From DAOUJW01 sp965218945 (GTDB taxonomy: Bacteria; Chloroflexota; Dehalococcoidia; Lucifugimonadales; UBA2985), in the NCBI GenBank assembly GCA_965218945.1, contig OZ244718.1:310001-374000 (forward strand): DNA of 64,000 bases. The letters run 5' to 3'. The notes beneath the pieces are model-generated. The model had not been told where the DNA came from, did no database searches, and was given only the letters and a program-made list of their open reading frames with translations. The translations under genes were made by a program, and so were the position numbers. Below, piece by piece: positions 25,498 to 35,223 of this stretch (positions within the stretch are counted from its first letter, which is position 1; every line of letters starts with the position of its first letter).

Positions 25498-26856
25498 ATG
25501 CCGGACCTTGATGACCTGCTCGCACAGTTGGACCGCAGCGCGGACGAGATACTGTCCGTTCACCGGGAACTGGTGAGTATCCCTTCGGTGAACACGGGGT
25601 TCATGCCCACCGGCAACGAGACCCCGGTGTGCGAGTACGCCCGTGATCTGCTAGCGCGGGACGGCATTTCTGCCGAGATTCTGGAGTCGGCCCCGGGCCG
25701 TGGGAACCTGCTCTCAGGGCTGGAGGGCGCATCAGGCAGGCCGGGACTGATGTTCATGTCCCACACCGACGTTGTGCCCGTGGGGGACGAGAGCAAGTGG
25801 CGCTTTCCGCCCTTCAACCCCACTCTGTCGGACAACCGCGTCTATGGGCGGGGCGCATCCGACTGCAAGGGCCTGCTCACGGCCCAGCTGATGGCGACGC
25901 TTCTGCTGAAGCGCAACGGCGTGTCTCTTCATGACAGCCTCATCCTGGCCGCAGGCGCAGACGAGGAGCACGGCGGACGGTACGGGTTCGGGTGGCTCGC
26001 GCAGAACCACCCTGAGAGGATAACAGCGCCCTTTGCGGTAAACGAGGGTGGGGGAGTGCCCATCAAGGTGGGCGAGGGTTTCGTCTACGCTCTGGGTGTG
26101 GGGGAGAAGGGTCGTCTGCAGATAGAGATCGATATCAAGGGGGCCAGCGCTCATGCGTCCATACCCTGGCGCGGAGACAACGCTCTATACCCGTTGGCGC
26201 AGGTGCTGACTCGCATACAGGAGTACGAGGCGGAGCGCGACACCTCGACGGAGCTGTTCAACCATCTCTCCACCCTGGCCGTCGAACACAGGGCGTCACC
26301 CGATAACGTCGATGCAATAATCGCTGAGCTGGAGGCCGACAACCCGCCGCTTGCCTCCGTGCTGCGCGCCCTGTCACGCATGACCGTTACGCCTACGATG
26401 GTGCAGGGCGGCGTCAAGTCCAACAGCGTGCCGGAGTCCATCCGCCTGACCTGCGACGTGAGGACGCTGCCTCACCAGACCGACGACTACCTGCGCCAGG
26501 AGCTTGACCGGGCGCTGGAGGGGATTCCCGGCGTGGAGTACGAGATCGACTACATGGCCGTTCCCAACGCGTCTCCATTTGAGACGCCCTTTGCCCAGCG
26601 CCTCAGGACCGCCACTGCCCGCGCCCTGGGCATGGACAACGTTCAGATGGTCCCATCCATCAGCACCGGCTTCACCGATTCCAGGTTTACCAGGCCCCTG
26701 GGCGTGGTGACGTACGGCTTCACGGCCTCCCACCCGGACGACGACCCCGCTCTAACCAACGCCCACGGCACCGACGAGTCCATAGGCATTGCCAGCCTGA
26801 TGAACAGCACGAGGACCATGCTGGCTCTTGCTTACGATATGCTGGCCGCGCGGTGA
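25498..26856 (+). CDS. M20-family metallopeptidase (ArgE/DapE/carboxypeptidase type)
   Basis: A 452-residue protein. LMFMSHTDVVPVG holds the first zinc ligand, VYGRGASDCKGLLTAQ the bridging aspartate, GADEEHGG the catalytic glutamate and adjacent ligand, and NAHGTDESIGI the last histidine. A dimerisation domain lies near residues 195-310. The fold and length fit M20 enzymes that remove amino acids or acyl groups from peptides and N-acyl amino acids; ArgE and DapE cannot be distinguished from general carboxypeptidases here. The second of two adjacent ATGs is chosen because it is better spaced from GGAGG; 25495 is possible. Confidence 0.85.
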   Translation: MPDLDDLLAQLDRSADEILSVHRELVSIPSVNTGFMPTGNETPVCEYARDLLARDGISAEILESAPGRGNLLSGLEGASGRPGLMFMSHTDVVPVGDESKWRFPPFNPTLSDNRVYGRGASDCKGLLTAQLMATLLLKRNGVSLHDSLILAAGADEEHGGRYGFGWLAQNHPERITAPFAVNEGGGVPIKVGEGFVYALGVGEKGRLQIEIDIKGASAHASIPWRGDNALYPLAQVLTRIQEYEAERDTSTELFNHLSTLAVEHRASPDNVDAIIAELEADNPPLASVLRALSRMTVTPTMVQGGVKSNSVPESIRLTCDVRTLPHQTDDYLRQELDRALEGIPGVEYEIDYMAVPNASPFETPFAQRLRTATARALGMDNVQMVPSISTGFTDSRFTRPLGVVTYGFTASHPDDDPALTNAHGTDESIGIASLMNSTRTMLALAYDMLAAR

Positions 26857-26857
26857 C

Positions 26858-28372
26858 CTACGGCCCCTGGCCGCGCAGAGCCGACCTGAGAGAGCGCCAC
26901 GACCGGTTCAGCGCGCTCAGCCTCTCCCCGGAGGCGTCCATCCGACCGTACCGTTCCTCAATGTATGCCTCCGTGATGGCCTGAATCGCCTCGTCCTCTG
27001 ATTCGACCCTTGTCTCCAGCCTGCCCTTGTACTCGCTGGGCGTCTCCGACTGATTGCGCGGGACTCCCGACCGGCGCGCCTCCCACAGCAACCCGCGGTA
27101 TATGTCCCGGACGGTGAACACGGCGCCCGTGTCCGTCTCTCTCGCTATCGAGAGTGGGGGAGAGGAGGTCGGGGCCACCGGCCTCTTTCTCCTGAACCGT
27201 CCCAGCAGCCTGGACAGGAAGGAGCGGAGGTCTGTCTTAAAGCCGTTCCAGGACCACAGCGACTCGCTCACCTCTTCGATTTCCTCGTCTCGCCGCCTGC
27301 CTCTGCTGTAGCGGAGCAGGGCGCGGGCCAGGATGAACACAACCAGAGCCACCAACAAGGCAACCAGTCCCCACTTCAGTACCAGCGCCACCTCGGGCGG
27401 AAAGCTGTGCGTACCCTGGCCCTCCACAACCCTCTGCATCTCTGCCGGGCCCTGAATGCTCAGAGGTTGCGGAGGCTGGCCTCTGGGGAGGAGGCTTGCC
27501 AGGAAACGGAGTACGTATATCAGAACGGAGGCTATCACTCCCAGGGGAAAGGCGACCACGTATATTAACACGGTGAGCAGCCAGTCACCCAGCACTCTTA
27601 GCGGGTGGAGCAGCGCCGTTGCCAGGTTGAAGGAGAAGGCGCCGGCGACCACCAGGGAGACGGCTACGATGGCGAAGACCATTCCCAGAAGCATGGAGAA
27701 CCACCGCCTGCTCACCGCGCCGGACGCCTCGTCTCGGCGCAGCATCTCATCCCATATTGTCTTCAGGTTGATCAGGCCAATAGAGAGCAGTCCGATGAAC
27801 AGGAATCCAACGACGTAAAACCCCGTTGATTCCAGCGAGCGTCGCGTTTCGTCGGCTTCGCGGATCAGGGCCATGAACGCCAGTAACAAGACAAGGGCGG
27901 TAAGCCCAAACAGGAACCTGCGGTATATGGCTTCAAAGTAAGGCGTCTCCATACCGATGGATATGCCGCGCCACAGCAGGTACACTCCAAAAGCCAGTGC
28001 GCCGATAATGATAGCCCGCTGTTCGACGGCGTATTCCCACCACCCAGAGTCCCAGAGCGGATGGCCTCCGCCCAGATTCAGCCGCACTATAAGCCCCAGT
28101 TGGAGGAGAAGGACAGGGAGCACAACCGAAAGCGTCCGGGCCGGCGCCCAGTGCCGGGCCAACGCGGCGCGGGACATCAGCATGGCCGTAGCGGGCAGGA
28201 AGACTGCGCTAGCCAGGTTCAGAGGCGGCGCGGGCCAGCTCAGGACATGCCAGTCCCCTATCAAGACGAACCAGGGATACGCCCACAGCGCCTCCATGAG
28301 CACTGCCAGTGGCGGGATGGAGTGAGCAGCATCCAACCGCAGTGTGCCCCTGAGCCGGCTCAGCGCAGTCAC
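26858..28372 (-). CDS. Multi-pass membrane protein with C-terminal DUF4129 domain
   Basis: A 504-residue protein with about nine hydrophobic segments between residues 20 and 350, then a cytoplasmic region ending in a DUF4129 domain (FTVRDIYRGLLWEARRSG ... AITEAYIEERYG, about 420-480). DUF4129 proteins occur with MoxR ATPases, DUF58 proteins and transglutaminases. The GTG start overlaps the DUF58 stop by one base (28372). Role unknown; with its partners it probably assembles or regulates a membrane or secreted complex. Confidence 0.8.
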   Translation of the reverse strand: MTALSRLRGTLRLDAAHSIPPLAVLMEALWAYPWFVLIGDWHVLSWPAPPLNLASAVFLPATAMLMSRAALARHWAPARTLSVVLPVLLLQLGLIVRLNLGGGHPLWDSGWWEYAVEQRAIIIGALAFGVYLLWRGISIGMETPYFEAIYRRFLFGLTALVLLLAFMALIREADETRRSLESTGFYVVGFLFIGLLSIGLINLKTIWDEMLRRDEASGAVSRRWFSMLLGMVFAIVAVSLVVAGAFSFNLATALLHPLRVLGDWLLTVLIYVVAFPLGVIASVLIYVLRFLASLLPRGQPPQPLSIQGPAEMQRVVEGQGTHSFPPEVALVLKWGLVALLVALVVFILARALLRYSRGRRRDEEIEEVSESLWSWNGFKTDLRSFLSRLLGRFRRKRPVAPTSSPPLSIARETDTGAVFTVRDIYRGLLWEARRSGVPRNQSETPSEYKGRLETRVESEDEAIQAITEAYIEERYGRMDASGERLSALNRSWRSLRSALRGQGP

Positions 28373-29613
28373 TACACCACTCCGCCTTCTGACCGGTCCA
28401 GTCTCACAGACTCCAGCTCCTGCGTGTAGACGTCGCCGGAGACGTGGTACACAGGCAGGCCGTTCAGGGCAAAGTCGACCTCACGATCTCCCACAATGAT
28501 CAGCGCCACTCTGCGGCCGGCGCGCCGGAAGCGGTTGAGGGTCGCCAGCAGCGACTCGGTGGGCTCCGCTGTGATTATGGCCAAGGTGGCTGAGCCGGGC
28601 AGGTTTCTGGCCTCCCGGTTCAGCATCTGCTCCAGGGGCATGGCAGGCCATCCCTGGACCTGGGCCAGCGCCTCCAGCGTCCGCTGCAACTGGTCGGGGT
28701 GGTCGGAGGGCGGCAGCCTTATCGTGCCTCCGGAGTACAGGAATGGCTCGTTGGCGTACAACCCGAATCTGTAGCCCTGCCTAAGGGCGTGGTTGGCGAT
28801 TGAGGCGGCAGTCATAACCGCCGTCTCCAGGAGGTGCTCCACCCGTCCCCAGATGCGCACTCCAACGGTGCGCACGTCGAGGAACAGCGCCAGGTCAACG
28901 GTAGTGGTTGGCTCAAAGACGCGGCTTTGCAGTCGTTGCAGGCGTGCGCTCGCCTTCCAGTGGATGCGTTTCAGAGGATCGCCTGGTACATACTCGCGAG
29001 TGGAGACCACCCGGACGGGGTCTTCGTGAAGGTGCCGTCTCACCCGCAGGTCTCCGAATGGGTCCTTCGACGGGATGCCCAGGTCTTCCAGGGGAACGAC
29101 TTTTGGGTACACCAGCAGGTAGTCCCTCTTGTCCTCCTCGATCTCCCGGCGGAAGAATCCGAAGAGGTCGCCGGATCGCACGGTGGCAGGCCCGAAGGCA
29201 AAGTACCCGCGTCTGAGGCACTGCATGGGATATCGACGCGTGAGGCGGTGGTACCACATCAGCGACAGGAAGCTGGAGAGGAAGGCGCGCCCGGACTTGT
29301 GCCCCGCTGTGGTGCGCGTAGTGAGGAACGACAGGTCCTCCGGCACGTCGTCTTGAATATGCACCCAGGGCAGGGGAAGTATCTTGGCGTTGGAGATACG
29401 CATATCCAGTGTAACGGTCTCGCCGAAGAACACCTTGGTTTCGCTCAGGCGCCGGCTGTACTCGACGCGCTCCAGGGCGTAGCGGGCCCACAGCCGGGCA
29501 ACCACGGAGGCGATGAAGAAGAACATGGCTATCAGGAGGAGCAGCGCGTGCTGGAGGGCCACCGCCGCTGCAAGTATGCCCAGTGTGATGAAAAGCCAGG
29601 CTTTGCCCAGCAC
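28372..29613 (-). CDS. DUF58 (von Willebrand-type) membrane-anchored protein
   Basis: A 413-residue protein from the GTG at 29613, two bases after the MoxR stop; the ATG-type start further upstream would overlap MoxR heavily. Two hydrophobic helices (about 5-40) anchor it. The conserved DUF58 core is YVPGDPLKRIHWKASARL (about 210-230), followed by LALFLDVRT, where a metal-site-like D-x-x begins a von Willebrand-like fold. DUF58 proteins work with MoxR ATPases in protein maturation or stress functions (family knowledge). Confidence 0.85.
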   Translation of the reverse strand: MLGKAWLFITLGILAAAVALQHALLLLIAMFFFIASVVARLWARYALERVEYSRRLSETKVFFGETVTLDMRISNAKILPLPWVHIQDDVPEDLSFLTTRTTAGHKSGRAFLSSFLSLMWYHRLTRRYPMQCLRRGYFAFGPATVRSGDLFGFFRREIEEDKRDYLLVYPKVVPLEDLGIPSKDPFGDLRVRRHLHEDPVRVVSTREYVPGDPLKRIHWKASARLQRLQSRVFEPTTTVDLALFLDVRTVGVRIWGRVEHLLETAVMTAASIANHALRQGYRFGLYANEPFLYSGGTIRLPPSDHPDQLQRTLEALAQVQGWPAMPLEQMLNREARNLPGSATLAIITAEPTESLLATLNRFRRAGRRVALIIVGDREVDFALNGLPVYHVSGDVYTQELESVRLDRSEGGVV

Positions 29614-29615
29614 CG

Positions 29616-30602
29616 CTAGACCCCGGAATCCGTGTCTGCGGCCTCTTCCTCCTCCACGGGCACGGGTACAGAGTCCAGAACCTCGCACAGGATGTCTGAG
29701 GCGGTGTGGCCCCGAAGGTGGCTCTGGGTGTGTGTGATAATGCGGTGTTCCAGAACGTAGGGCGCGAGCTGTTTGACGTCGTCGGGTATGACGTACTCAC
29801 GACCCCGGATAGCGGCCAGGGCCTGGGCCGTGTGGAGCATCCCCAGCATCGCGCGCGGGCTCGCGCCTAACTCCACCTGGGGGTGCTCCCTGGTGGCGTG
29901 GACCAGCTTGATGATGTACTGCCGGACGTCGGCGTCCACCATCACTTCGCGGCAGGCTCGCTGTAGCTCCAGCAACTGCTCCGCCGAGACCACCGAGGCC
30001 AGCTCAACTATGGGATTGCCCTGGGCAAACCGCTCCATGATAAGCTCGTCCTCCGCTTCGTCCGGGTAGCCCATGCGCACCCGCATCAGGAACCGGTCGA
30101 GTTGGGCCTCCGGTAGGGGGAAGGTGCCCTCAAGCTCCACGGGATTCTGGGTCGCCAGCACGAGGAACGGTCGCACCAGCGGCCTGGTCTCCCCCTCCAC
30201 CGTCACCTGCCGCTCCTCCATGGCCTCCAGGAAGGCCGATTGGGTTCGGGGCGTGGCTCTGTTGATCTCGTCTGCCAGGAGCACTTGGGCGAAGACCGGG
30301 CCGGAGCGGAACTCGAAGTCGTTGGTCTTCTGGTTGTAGATGTACGTTCCGGTCACGTCGGATGGGAGGAGGTCGGGGGTGCACTGTATGCGATTGAAGG
30401 TGCAGCCCAGGGAGCGCGCTATCGACCTGGCAAGCATCGTCTTCCCGATTCCAGGCACGTCCTCAATGAGAATGTGCCCCTCGCACAGAATCGCCACCAG
30501 CGCCAACTCCACCACGTCGGCTTTTCCCACAATGACCCGCGCTATGTTGTCGTGGATCTCGCGGGCCGCACCGGCTATTCTCTCGACTGTGGTCTCTGCC
30601 AT
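29616..30602 (-). CDS. MoxR-family AAA+ ATPase
   Basis: A 328-residue protein. Walker A is DVPGIGKTMLARS (about 46-58), Walker B VLLADEINRATPRTQSA (about 108-124), sensor 1 FLVLATQNPVELEG, and sensor 2 SPRAMLGMLHTAQA. MoxR ATPases act as chaperones that help metal insertion or complex assembly. It heads the minus-strand trio MoxR-DUF58-DUF4129 with near-zero spacing, a standard operon. Confidence 0.9.
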   Translation of the reverse strand: MAETTVERIAGAAREIHDNIARVIVGKADVVELALVAILCEGHILIEDVPGIGKTMLARSIARSLGCTFNRIQCTPDLLPSDVTGTYIYNQKTNDFEFRSGPVFAQVLLADEINRATPRTQSAFLEAMEERQVTVEGETRPLVRPFLVLATQNPVELEGTFPLPEAQLDRFLMRVRMGYPDEAEDELIMERFAQGNPIVELASVVSAEQLLELQRACREVMVDADVRQYIIKLVHATREHPQVELGASPRAMLGMLHTAQALAAIRGREYVIPDDVKQLAPYVLEHRIITHTQSHLRGHTASDILCEVLDSVPVPVEEEEAADTDSGV

Positions 30603-30623
30603 CTAGCTGAACATCCCCATCTA

Positions 30624-31933
30624 CTAAGAGACCTCCAGGACGTCCATGCCGATGTGCCCCTCGGCCTCCAGGCGAGCGTACTCCTCCTCCGATACGCCGA
30701 GCACCTCTTTGTAGACGTGTGGGTTGTGCTCCCCGAGGAGAGGCGGCGCCTTACGGAGTCTGTTGGGCGTCTTGGACATGCTCCAGAGCGGGCCGTGGTA
30801 CTTTATCGTGGGCATCTCGGCGTGATCCAGCGGCTGGTAGTAGCCCCGATCCACCATGTGAGGGTCTTCCAGAACCTCAAGCTCGTCCAGGATAGGCCCG
30901 GCGGGCACGCCGCGGGCCTGGAGCCTGTGAAACACCTCCCGATGGTCCTGCTGAAGCGTCCACTCGATGATGATGGGGTCAAGCTCGTCCTGGTTCTTCC
31001 AACGCGCGTCTGTGTCACTGAAACGCGGGTCTGCCGCCAGCTCAAGGTCGCCCATCACCTCACATAGTCCCTGCCACTCCTCGTCGCTGCCCACCGCCAG
31101 GGTAATCCACTTGTCCTCTCCCCGGCATGGGTACACGCCGTGGGGCGCCATCCACCGGTCCTTGTTGCCCATGCTCTCGCGAACGCGCCGTTCATCGTGT
31201 AGTCCATTATCGACTCCGCCATGAACGGGATGAAGTTCTCGGAAAGGGGCATCTCCACGAGCTGACCCTTGCCCGTGCGCCTGCGATGCCACAGCGCGGT
31301 GAACACAGCGAAGCATCCCGCTGCTCCTGCCGCCGCGTCCGCAGCGACGGTCTCCCCGCGCCGGTGCGGCTCTTCGTCCGGGTAGCCCCTTGTGTGGGAG
31401 TGGCCCGATACCCCGTCCACGTGCATTCCCAGGCACCGGAAGTTGGAGTAGGGTCCCGACAGGCCGAACGCCGGCATCCGCACCATTATGATCTGCGGGT
31501 TCCATTCTCGAAGCCAATCGTAGCTGATCTTCAGCTTGTCGATTGTCTCTGGCACGTTGTTCTCTATGAAGACGTCCGACTTCTCTATCAGCTTTCCCAG
31601 AATCTCCAGACCTTCCGGTCTCAGCAGATCGACTGTCATGCTCATCTTGTTCCGACCGGTGGACGTCATGCTTGTAGACCGGTTCCAGGGGCGAGGCCCG
31701 GGGTCCCAGTTGGGGAAGACCATCCCGGCCCCGGTTCCCGATGCCTTGGCCTGCTCGACCAACTCCTTGGGCACCTTCGCGTACTGGCCCCGGGTGCCCA
31801 GCACCATTCCCTGGATGGTCTCCAGGCGGATCAGTTCGGCCCCCCAGTCGGCCATGTGCATGGTGGCATACGGGCCGGCGAAGATGTGGGTCAGCTCCAC
31901 AATCCTTACTCCCTCCAGAGGCAGTTTACTCAT
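30624..31933 (-). pseudogene. Class III CoA-transferase gene (second-half type) with a one-base frameshift
   Basis: From ATG at 31933 (GGGGAGGAGATGCA upstream) the frame reads MSKLPLEGVRIVELTHIFAG and proceeds through NKMSMTVDLLRPEG to IMDYTMNG, where it breaks near 31189-31192. One extra C restores VRESMGNKDRWMAPHGVYPC and reading continues to 30624, ending EGHIGMDVLEVS. The reconstructed protein is about 436 residues, full length. It matches the second domain of the fused enzyme at 20056-22578 (same EGHIGMD-type end as GHIGMDYAEHVR). Either an indel error or recent inactivation. Confidence 0.8.
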
Positions 31934-31962
31934 TGCATCTCCTCCCCGGGCCTTGAGGCCCG

Positions 31963-33177
31963 TTAGATTACGCCCACTCCACGCAAGCGCGCCAGGTCCT
32001 GGCTTTCGTAGCCCAGGGCCTCTCCGAACACCTCTTCGTTGTGCTCTCCAAGCTGCGGCGCGGCTCGTCGCAGCTGCCAGGGCGACTCGCCCATGATGAT
32101 GGGTCGTCCTGGATACGTGTACCTTCCGGCGACGGGATGGTCGATGTCGACCCACATCCCTCGGTCCCGGAAATGGTTGTCGGCCATGAGAGCCTCGGAG
32201 GTGTAGATGGGCCCGGACAGGACGCGCGCCTTCTGGGCTATAGACCAGACCTCCTGCATTGTGTGCTGCATGAGCCAGGGCATGAGCACCTCGCGGTTGA
32301 AGTCCTCCGAGTTCTCAGGGTTGAGCCGCGCGTCCGGTGTTGCGAAGCGGGGGTCTTCAATAAGCTCCGGCTTGCCTATCATCTCCAGCGCCCTTGGAAA
32401 GCGGCTGCCTCCACCCGTGACGTTGATGTAGCCGTCCTTGCACGGGAACGTGCCCGACGCCATCGTTGCTCCCGGCGCCCGTCGAGGGAATACCTGGTTC
32501 ACGAACTGTGCCGTGATAAGCTGGGGCGCCCTGCGGTCCTGGGAGCCGGCCTGGGTCTCGACTATGGCGACATCGACGTGCTCGCCCTCGCCGCGCGCCT
32601 CGCGGGTGAAGAGGGCGGCTACAGTCGCCGCGGCCCCTATCAGGCCCGCCTGTCGCAGCGCGACATGGCTGCCGTACTTGACGGGCTCGCGCTCCGGCAG
32701 CCCCAGACTTCGCAGATTGCCGCCCATGCCGTGAAGCACGATCTCGCTGGCCTTGTAGTCCCGGTAAGGCCCCGTCTGCCCGAAGTTGGAGATGGATACC
32801 AGAATCACCTGCGGGTTGATCTGCTCCAGGTCCTCGTAGGCCAGGCCGAGGGACGGCAGCACCCGCGGGGCGAAATTTTCCACCACAACGTCCACCTGCT
32901 TGACAAGCTCCATGAGCATACGCTTGCCAGTAGCGCTCTTCAGGTTGAGGGTCACGCCGCGCTTGTTGGTGTTGAGGTGCAGGAAGAGGCCGCTCTTCTC
33001 CGGATGAGGAACGTCGTCCGGGAATGGGCCCATGCGCCGGGTGACGTCGCCGCCGTTGGGCCGCTCCACCTTGATGACGTCGGCTCCGTAGTCGGCCAGC
33101 ATCTTGGTGCAGAATGGACCGGCGACGTGCCGGGTCAGGTCCAGGATGCGCACATCTGAAAGCGCCATGTCCGACAT
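31963..33177 (-). CDS. Class III (CaiB/BaiF) CoA-transferase, first-half type
   Basis: A 404-residue single-domain enzyme. It opens DVRILDLTRHVAGPFCTKML and contains PHPEKSGLFLHLNTNKRGV and SISNFGQTGPYRDYKASE, phrases shared almost word for word with the first domain of the fused enzyme at 20056-22578. It directly precedes the frameshifted second-half-type gene (30-base gap), so the two separate genes reproduce the order of the fusion and probably make a heterodimer. The acyl donor and acceptor are unknown. Confidence 0.9.
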   Translation of the reverse strand: MSDMALSDVRILDLTRHVAGPFCTKMLADYGADVIKVERPNGGDVTRRMGPFPDDVPHPEKSGLFLHLNTNKRGVTLNLKSATGKRMLMELVKQVDVVVENFAPRVLPSLGLAYEDLEQINPQVILVSISNFGQTGPYRDYKASEIVLHGMGGNLRSLGLPEREPVKYGSHVALRQAGLIGAAATVAALFTREARGEGEHVDVAIVETQAGSQDRRAPQLITAQFVNQVFPRRAPGATMASGTFPCKDGYINVTGGGSRFPRALEMIGKPELIEDPRFATPDARLNPENSEDFNREVLMPWLMQHTMQEVWSIAQKARVLSGPIYTSEALMADNHFRDRGMWVDIDHPVAGRYTYPGRPIIMGESPWQLRRAAPQLGEHNEEVFGEALGYESQDLARLRGVGVI

Positions 33178-33415
33178 CAGGCCACCTCCGGCTGCCCTAG
33201 CGTGTATTTGCGGATTGGGCTGGGAATCGTACGCCTATTATAGCACGGGTTGGAGGTGTGAGACTTGTTTAGGTTCATGCAGTCGAAATTGGGTCGTTTG
33301 ACAGCCCCAGGCGCGGGGAGTATTGTCAGATTACGCTTACACATCCGCTACTGCATTACCCGCAGGGAAAACTTATTCAGCGTCTATTACGCTTAGGCAA
33401 TACCAGGAGAACACA

Positions 33416-33691
33416 ATGGCGGGCACTATCTATGGCCCAGGAGAGATAACAACCCTGGGAGAGGCCATCTACCGGGAGCAGATCCAGCCCCGAGTTGGGT
33501 CGGTTGAGAAGGGGAAGTTCGTGGTCATAGACGTTGAGACCGGAGACTTTGAGGTAGACGCAGACGACGCGGCAGCGACGCGGAGACTACTGAAGCGAAG
33601 GCCGGACGCCGTTACGTACGGGGTGCGCGTAGGATACCGGGCGGCATACAGACACGTAGGGGGCTTCGGGACGCCTGACCGCGATGATTAG
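33416..33691 (+). CDS. Small protein coupled to a clan AA aspartic protease
   Basis: A 91-residue protein from ATG at 33416, preceded by CAGGAGA; a longer frame to 33323 has no site. It reads ITTLGEAIYREQIQPRVGS and GKFVVIDVETGDFEVDADD, ending in a stretch rich in R and G (VTYGVRVGYRAAYRHVGG). From memory, such short proteins precede retropepsin-like protease genes in cyanobacteria and Chloroflexi. The stop overlaps the protease gene by eight bases, so they are co-translated. An antitoxin- or substrate-like role is only a possibility. Confidence 0.65.
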   Translation: MAGTIYGPGEITTLGEAIYREQIQPRVGSVEKGKFVVIDVETGDFEVDADDAAATRRLLKRRPDAVTYGVRVGYRAAYRHVGGFGTPDRDD

Positions 33692-34064
33692 GGGAAGGGT
33701 TAGCGAGAGTCAGCAAGCTCTGGTTTCCATAGACATCGTTGATGACAGGAACCTCTATCAATCTGTGGAGGTCATATTGGACACAGGCTTCACCGGCTAT
33801 CTGACTCTGCCGACGGGCTTTATAGACCGGCTCGGCTTACTATCCGTGGGTCAGCGGACCTTTGAGTTGGCCAACGGCGACCTCTTTGAGTTTGAGGCGT
33901 ACCTTGCGTCAGTTTCATGGCAAGGGAGTCAAAGGGATGTACTGGTACTGAAATCGGACTGCGCTCCATTGCTGGGCATGACCCTGCTGTGGGGCAGCCG
34001 GATTACTATAGATGCGTCAGCAGACGGCGAGGTCTTGATTGAGGATCTGTCTTCAGCACAGTGA
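33684..34064 (+). CDS. Clan AA (retropepsin-like) aspartic protease
   Basis: A 126-residue single-lobe protease. The active-site motif is VILDTGFTGYLTLPTGFI (about 30-47; D-T-G), followed by the flap region and LLGMTLLWGSRITIDASADG, the hydrophobic-hydrophobic-G motif and final strand of the family. As a single lobe it should work as a dimer with one aspartate from each chain. The target is unknown; the coupled small protein upstream is an obvious candidate partner. Confidence 0.8.
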   Translation: MIRGRVSESQQALVSIDIVDDRNLYQSVEVILDTGFTGYLTLPTGFIDRLGLLSVGQRTFELANGDLFEFEAYLASVSWQGSQRDVLVLKSDCAPLLGMTLLWGSRITIDASADGEVLIEDLSSAQ

Positions 34065-34174
34065 GAGGCCTCTTTATAACGCTGCCAAGCCTTTACAAAC
34101 CCCTGTAGCGGGGTACATTGTTCTTGGCGCTTCACAAGAGGTAGGACTTTAGACCGACTGCACAAAGAGACACC

Positions 34175-34810
34175 TTGAACAAACCGCCAACCTTTGAAGA
34201 GGAGACAGCGCTGGTGGCCTTGGGCCACCACGTCGTTGCAGGCGTGGACGAGGCGGGCCGCGGGCCGCTGGCGGGGCCGGTGGTCGCCGGGGCCGCCGTG
34301 CTTCCCCCGGACTATCGCGCCCCCTGGTTGGCTGGTGTGCGGGACAGCAAGCAGCTCACCCCCAGGCGGAGAGAGACCCTGTTTCATCACATCCGGGAGT
34401 CGGGCATTGCCTGGTCGTACGGCGTCGTCTCGCCGGAGGACGTGGACTCTATGGGCATAGTGAACGCCACCAAAGAGGCCATGCTGAGGGCGATACGCGG
34501 ACTCCCTGAGCCTCCCGGCTTCCTCCTCATCGACGCCGTACCGCTCCCGGAGAGCGGCATCCCGTACAAGGCCATCATCAAGGGAGACAGCAAGTGCTTG
34601 TCGATAGCGACGGCGTCGATAGTCGCCAAGGTCACGCGGGACGGGCTGATGACGGAGGAGGATGTGAAGCACCCGGGCTACGGCTTCGCCATGCACAAGG
34701 GGTATCCCACCAGGGAGCACCTGGAGCGACTCCGCAGCCTGGGCCCCTGTCCGATTCACCGCCGCTCCTTTGCGCCCGTGCGGGCCGTCGCGGATGGACG
34801 TTATGCCTGA
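34175..34810 (+). CDS. rnhB: Ribonuclease HII
   Basis: A 211-residue enzyme. VVAGVDEAGRGPLAGPVVAGAAVL contains the first catalytic D-E pair; VRDSKQLTPRRR, LLIDAVPL and KGDSKCLSIATASIVAKVTRD supply the remaining conserved residues, including the other metal-binding aspartates. RNase HII removes ribonucleotides embedded in DNA and RNA from RNA-DNA hybrids. The start is a TTG (34175) with AAGAGA upstream. The C-terminus overlaps the yraN start, and the rnhB-yraN neighbourhood is common in many bacteria, which supports this as native chromosome. Confidence 0.93.
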   Translation: MNKPPTFEEETALVALGHHVVAGVDEAGRGPLAGPVVAGAAVLPPDYRAPWLAGVRDSKQLTPRRRETLFHHIRESGIAWSYGVVSPEDVDSMGIVNATKEAMLRAIRGLPEPPGFLLIDAVPLPESGIPYKAIIKGDSKCLSIATASIVAKVTRDGLMTEEDVKHPGYGFAMHKGYPTREHLERLRSLGPCPIHRRSFAPVRAVADGRYA

Positions 34811-35183
34811 CAGCGGTCGCCGTATAAGGCTGGGCCAGGCGGGGGAGAGGGCCGCCAGGGGCTACATTGAGAGCAAAGGCTACGCCATCCTGGACACCAA
34901 CTTCCGCTGTCCCTACGGCGAGGTGGACATCATCGCTCAGGAGGGAGACTGCCTGGTGTTCCTTGAGGTGCGCACCCGCCGGAGTAGCAGCTTCGGGTCT
35001 CCTGAGGAGTCGATAACTCCGGACAAGGAGAGGAAGCTCATCGCCACCGCAGAGACGTACATCCAGTCAAGGACGGGTCTGCCGGAGCAGTGGCGCATCG
35101 ACCTCGTGGCGGTGGACGTGGACGGGCAGGGGCGCATCACCCGCATAGAGCGAACGGAGAACGCGGTTACATATAATCACTAA
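34794..35183 (+). CDS. yraN: UPF0102/YraN-family endonuclease-like protein
   Basis: A 129-residue protein. GERAARGYIESKGYAIL opens the family; NFRCPYGEVDIIAQEGDCLVFLEVRTR carries the GE-x-D ... F-x-E-V-x-x-R nuclease-like core typical of YraN. It starts inside rnhB (17-base overlap) at ATG 34794; the ATG at 34803 is an alternative. Biochemical function is poorly known; the fold is that of PD-(D/E)XK nucleases related to Holliday-junction resolvases. Confidence 0.88.
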   Translation: MDVMPDSGRRIRLGQAGERAARGYIESKGYAILDTNFRCPYGEVDIIAQEGDCLVFLEVRTRRSSSFGSPEESITPDKERKLIATAETYIQSRTGLPEQWRIDLVAVDVDGQGRITRIERTENAVTYNH

Positions 35184-35223
35184 TATCTTATATGTGTCGG
35201 AAAGTGCGATATAGGAAAAGGCT

